A stretch of 7,768 bases of DNA from the NCBI GenBank assembly GCA_948801035.1, contig CAQHJP010000016.1, forward strand, positions 1 to 7,768, written 5' to 3'. Shown piece after piece: positions 5,779-7,768 of the stretch (position 1 is its first letter; each line of letters opens with the position of its first letter). A program made the translations under genes and the position numbers. A model generated the notes under the pieces. That model saw only the letters and a list, made by a program, of their open reading frames with translations. It searched no databases and was not told the DNA's origin. Source of the DNA: an uncultured Bacilli bacterium (GTDB lineage Bacteria > Bacillota_I > Bacilli_A > RF39 > UBA660).

Positions 5779-6929
5779 AAAAAATATTAATATTAATACT
5801 AGTTTTTTGTTTAACTGGTTGTTACAATTATAGAGAGTTAAATCAGCTTGCTATTGCAACAGGATTTGCAGTAGATTATAAAGACGATAATTATATTGTT
5901 ACAATATTAATTTCAAATTCAAAAAAAGAAGGTAATAGTGAAAAAAATGAAGCTTCATCAGTAGTATATGAAGGTGTTGGTAAAACTATATTTGAAGCTA
6001 TTAAAGATACATCGATGTCTATATCAAAACAGATTTATCTAAGTCATATTGAAATATTAGCAGTATCAGAAGAAGTAGCTAAAAATCATATGCTAGATGT
6101 TACAGATTTTTTCTTTAGATATCCTCAAACAAGAAATCAATTTTTAATGGTTATAGCATCAAAAAGTATGGCAAAAGATTTATTTTTAGTAACAACTCCA
6201 CTTGAAACTTTTCCATCTCAAAATATAGCCAAAAATATTGATATTACAGATAAATTACAGGGATATACTTATTCTGTAAATTTTAATGAATTTATAAAAT
6301 TATTAATAGAAGAAGGTTCAAATCCAACACTTCCTACTATATCAGTAATTGGCAATGTTAGTGAAGGTAATGATGATGAAAACATTAAAAGAAATGAACC
6401 AAATACATACTTAAAGCTAGGAATGTTGGGCATTTTTAAAGGATCTAAATTAGTAGGTATAGCAACCGCCGATCAAAGCAAAGGCATTAATTTTTTAAAT
6501 AATAAAGTTAATACTACTTTAGTAAAAACAGAATGTAGTAATGGAAATGTGGTAGTTGAGATAAATAAATCTAAAACTAAAATAGATTATACTGATAATA
6601 CATTTAAAGTAAAAATTACATCAGATGCAGCTATTGAAGAAGTTACTTGCAAAATTGATCTTGATAATGAAGAGACAATAAAAAAATTAAAGGAAAATAC
6701 TATAGAAGAAATAAAAAGATTAAATATAGAAGCAATTAATTTTGCTAAAGAAAATAAAACAGATATATTTAATTTAGGAAATATTATATATAAAAAGGAT
6801 TTTAAACATTGGTACACTATAAAAGACAAATGGCAAGATGATTTATTTTTAAATTCTAATTTTGAATTTGATATAAAATTAAATCTTAAAACTAAAGGTT
6901 CAATTGATAATATAATTGAGGTGAGATAA
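5775..6929 (+). CDS. gerKC: Spore germination lipoprotein, Ger(x)C family (GerKC)
   Basis: A complete 384-residue C subunit of the germinant receptor, expected to be lipid-anchored on the outer face of the spore inner membrane. It starts with a short lipoprotein signal, MKKILILILVFCLTGC; the lipobox LTGC places the acylated Cys at 16. YNYRELNQLAIATGFAVDY (17-35) is the usual start of the mature Ger(x)C domain. A second block, YLKLGMLGIFKGSKLVGI (212-229), opens the middle domain. The C-terminal domain carries the family's late signature DIFNLGNII...HWYTIKDKW (330-353), followed by alternating-hydrophobic strands up to 384. The ATG lies in the ATGA overlap with the gerKA stop. AAGGGGG (5763-5769) is 5 bases upstream within gerKA, so the two genes are translationally coupled. 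Length is normal and no frameshift is seen. Confidence 0.95.
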   Translation: MKKILILILVFCLTGCYNYRELNQLAIATGFAVDYKDDNYIVTILISNSKKEGNSEKNEASSVVYEGVGKTIFEAIKDTSMSISKQIYLSHIEILAVSEEVAKNHMLDVTDFFFRYPQTRNQFLMVIASKSMAKDLFLVTTPLETFPSQNIAKNIDITDKLQGYTYSVNFNEFIKLLIEEGSNPTLPTISVIGNVSEGNDDENIKRNEPNTYLKLGMLGIFKGSKLVGIATADQSKGINFLNNKVNTTLVKTECSNGNVVVEINKSKTKIDYTDNTFKVKITSDAAIEEVTCKIDLDNEETIKKLKENTIEEIKRLNIEAINFAKENKTDIFNLGNIIYKKDFKHWYTIKDKWQDDLFLNSNFEFDIKLNLKTKGSIDNIIEVR

Positions 6930-7768
6930 ATGGAAAGTATTAAAAAAAATGAGTTTTCTATTCTTTGTTTTTTCCTTATGAGATGTTTTTTTACTGGTAT
7001 TGTTATTCATAATCTTGTATTTTTAGTAAAACAAGATAGTATTTTTAGTATATTAATATCATTTTTAGTAGGATTTATACCTATTTTGATTTTTTATAAA
7101 TTATTAACTTTCGATGATAATTTAAACATAAATGATATATCCAAAAAATATTGCGGTAAAATTTTAGGAACTATATTTAATTTAATATTTATAGCATCTG
7201 TTTTATTTCATGCTAGTATAGTTTTGTGGAATTTAACTAATTTTATAAACTCACAATTTTTATTTAAAACTCCTATTTTAGCAATATCAATAGTATTTAT
7301 GATACCAATTATTTATACTGTTACAAAGGGTCTTAAAACTATTGGCAGAACTAGTACTGTATTATTTTTACTTAGTGTTTTTATGTTTATAATTTCTTCT
7401 TTATCATTATTACCCAAAGTACAAATTAATAATTTATTTCCTATTTTTGAGGCTAGTACATCTAATATATTAGATGGAGCATTTATAACAAATTCATATA
7501 TTACACTTTCTTTATTTCCACTTTTAATTATTAAAAAGAAAAATATAAACGAAAATAAAAAAATAGGTAAATCCTTAATTAAAGCATATATATATGCATT
7601 TATAACAATATTAGTAACTATGTTTTTAATTTTAACTATTTTTGGTTCTACCCTTGCAAATTTATATCAATATCCTGAATATCATTTACTTAAGACCATA
7701 AATATTGCTAATTTTTTTCAAAGGGTAGAATCTATATTATCAGTGCAATGGATGTTTGACTTTTCTGT
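6930..7768 (+). CDS. gerKB: Spore germinant receptor B subunit (GerKB), 3' end outside the window
   Basis: The reading frame opens with ATG at 6930, directly after the gerKC stop (TAA 6927-6929), and is preceded by GAGGTGA (6918-6924) inside gerKC, so it is the third gene of the operon. It stays open to the window edge, giving 279 residues of a family that usually has about 360-370. GerKB proteins are membrane proteins of the spore-permease branch of the APC transporter superfamily and are thought to take part in germinant recognition. Helices are visible at about 12-32, 37-58, 80-103, 115-133, 141-161, 185-201 and 218-241. Family-like stretches are KKYCGKILGTIFN (72-84), FLFKTPILAIS (110-120), and YPEYHLLKTINIANFFQRVE (248-267) followed by SILSVQWMF. 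There is no sign of degradation in the visible part. Confidence 0.92.
   Translation, partial: MESIKKNEFSILCFFLMRCFFTGIVIHNLVFLVKQDSIFSILISFLVGFIPILIFYKLLTFDDNLNINDISKKYCGKILGTIFNLIFIASVLFHASIVLWNLTNFINSQFLFKTPILAISIVFMIPIIYTVTKGLKTIGRTSTVLFLLSVFMFIISSLSLLPKVQINNLFPIFEASTSNILDGAFITNSYITLSLFPLLIIKKKNINENKKIGKSLIKAYIYAFITILVTMFLILTIFGSTLANLYQYPEYHLLKTINIANFFQRVESILSVQWMFDFS

Noticed and set aside
5761..5782. Possible frameshift or fusion at the gerKA/gerKC junction
   Set aside because: The overlap is an ordinary ATGA stop/start pair with a good ribosome site, and both proteins have normal ends.
6587..6829. Open frame of 80 codons on the minus strand
   Set aside because: Antisense to the conserved C-terminal domain of gerKC.
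1..7768. CRISPR array, insertion sequence, tRNA or rRNA gene, reassigned TGA codon
   Set aside because: No regularly spaced repeats, transposase, terminal repeats or RNA-gene signatures were seen, and TGA acts as a stop in gerKA.

Overview
The window is extremely A+T-rich, uses the standard bacterial code (gerKA ends in TGA), has strong Shine-Dalgarno sites (AGGGG or AGGTG types) and carries a spore germinant-receptor operon. Together these point to an endospore-forming low-GC Firmicute, either a clostridium or one of the AT-rich uncultured gut lineages. The sequence does not fix the genus.

Layout. 1-207 (+) is the C-terminal tail of a membrane protein, probably an FtsX-type ABC permease. 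246-1058 (-) is a protein with a transglutaminase-like Cys/His/Asp signature, followed on its own strand by an intrinsic terminator at 211-237. 1182-1646 (+) is a 154-residue protein I do not recognise. These two genes diverge from a 123-bp spacer (1059-1181) holding two back-to-back sigma-A-type promoters with the same extended -10 sequence. 1653-4199 (-) is a complete P2B/PMCA-type Ca2+-ATPase that converges on the 154-residue gene; one bidirectional hairpin terminator is shared and overlaps the end of the ATPase coding sequence. 4200-4320 is a 121-bp divergent spacer with a candidate sigma-G promoter. 4321-7768 (+) is gerKA-gerKC-gerKB, an A-C-B order germinant receptor operon with tight coupling between genes; gerKB runs off the window end.

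How the genes work together. GerKA and GerKB are the membrane subunits and GerKC the lipoprotein subunit of one germinant receptor in the spore inner membrane; binding of a nutrient signal leads to release of Ca-dipicolinate. The Ca2+ pump lies head-to-head with this operon. A role for it in calcium handling during sporulation, germination or outgrowth is attractive, but it is an inference from position only.

I see no CRISPR array, mobile element, tRNA or rRNA. Every complete gene looks intact. The least explained parts are the 154-residue orphan with its near-consensus promoter, the matched divergent promoters at 1086-1155, and a 9-bp motif (ATACTACAT) found upstream of both the orphan and gerKA.
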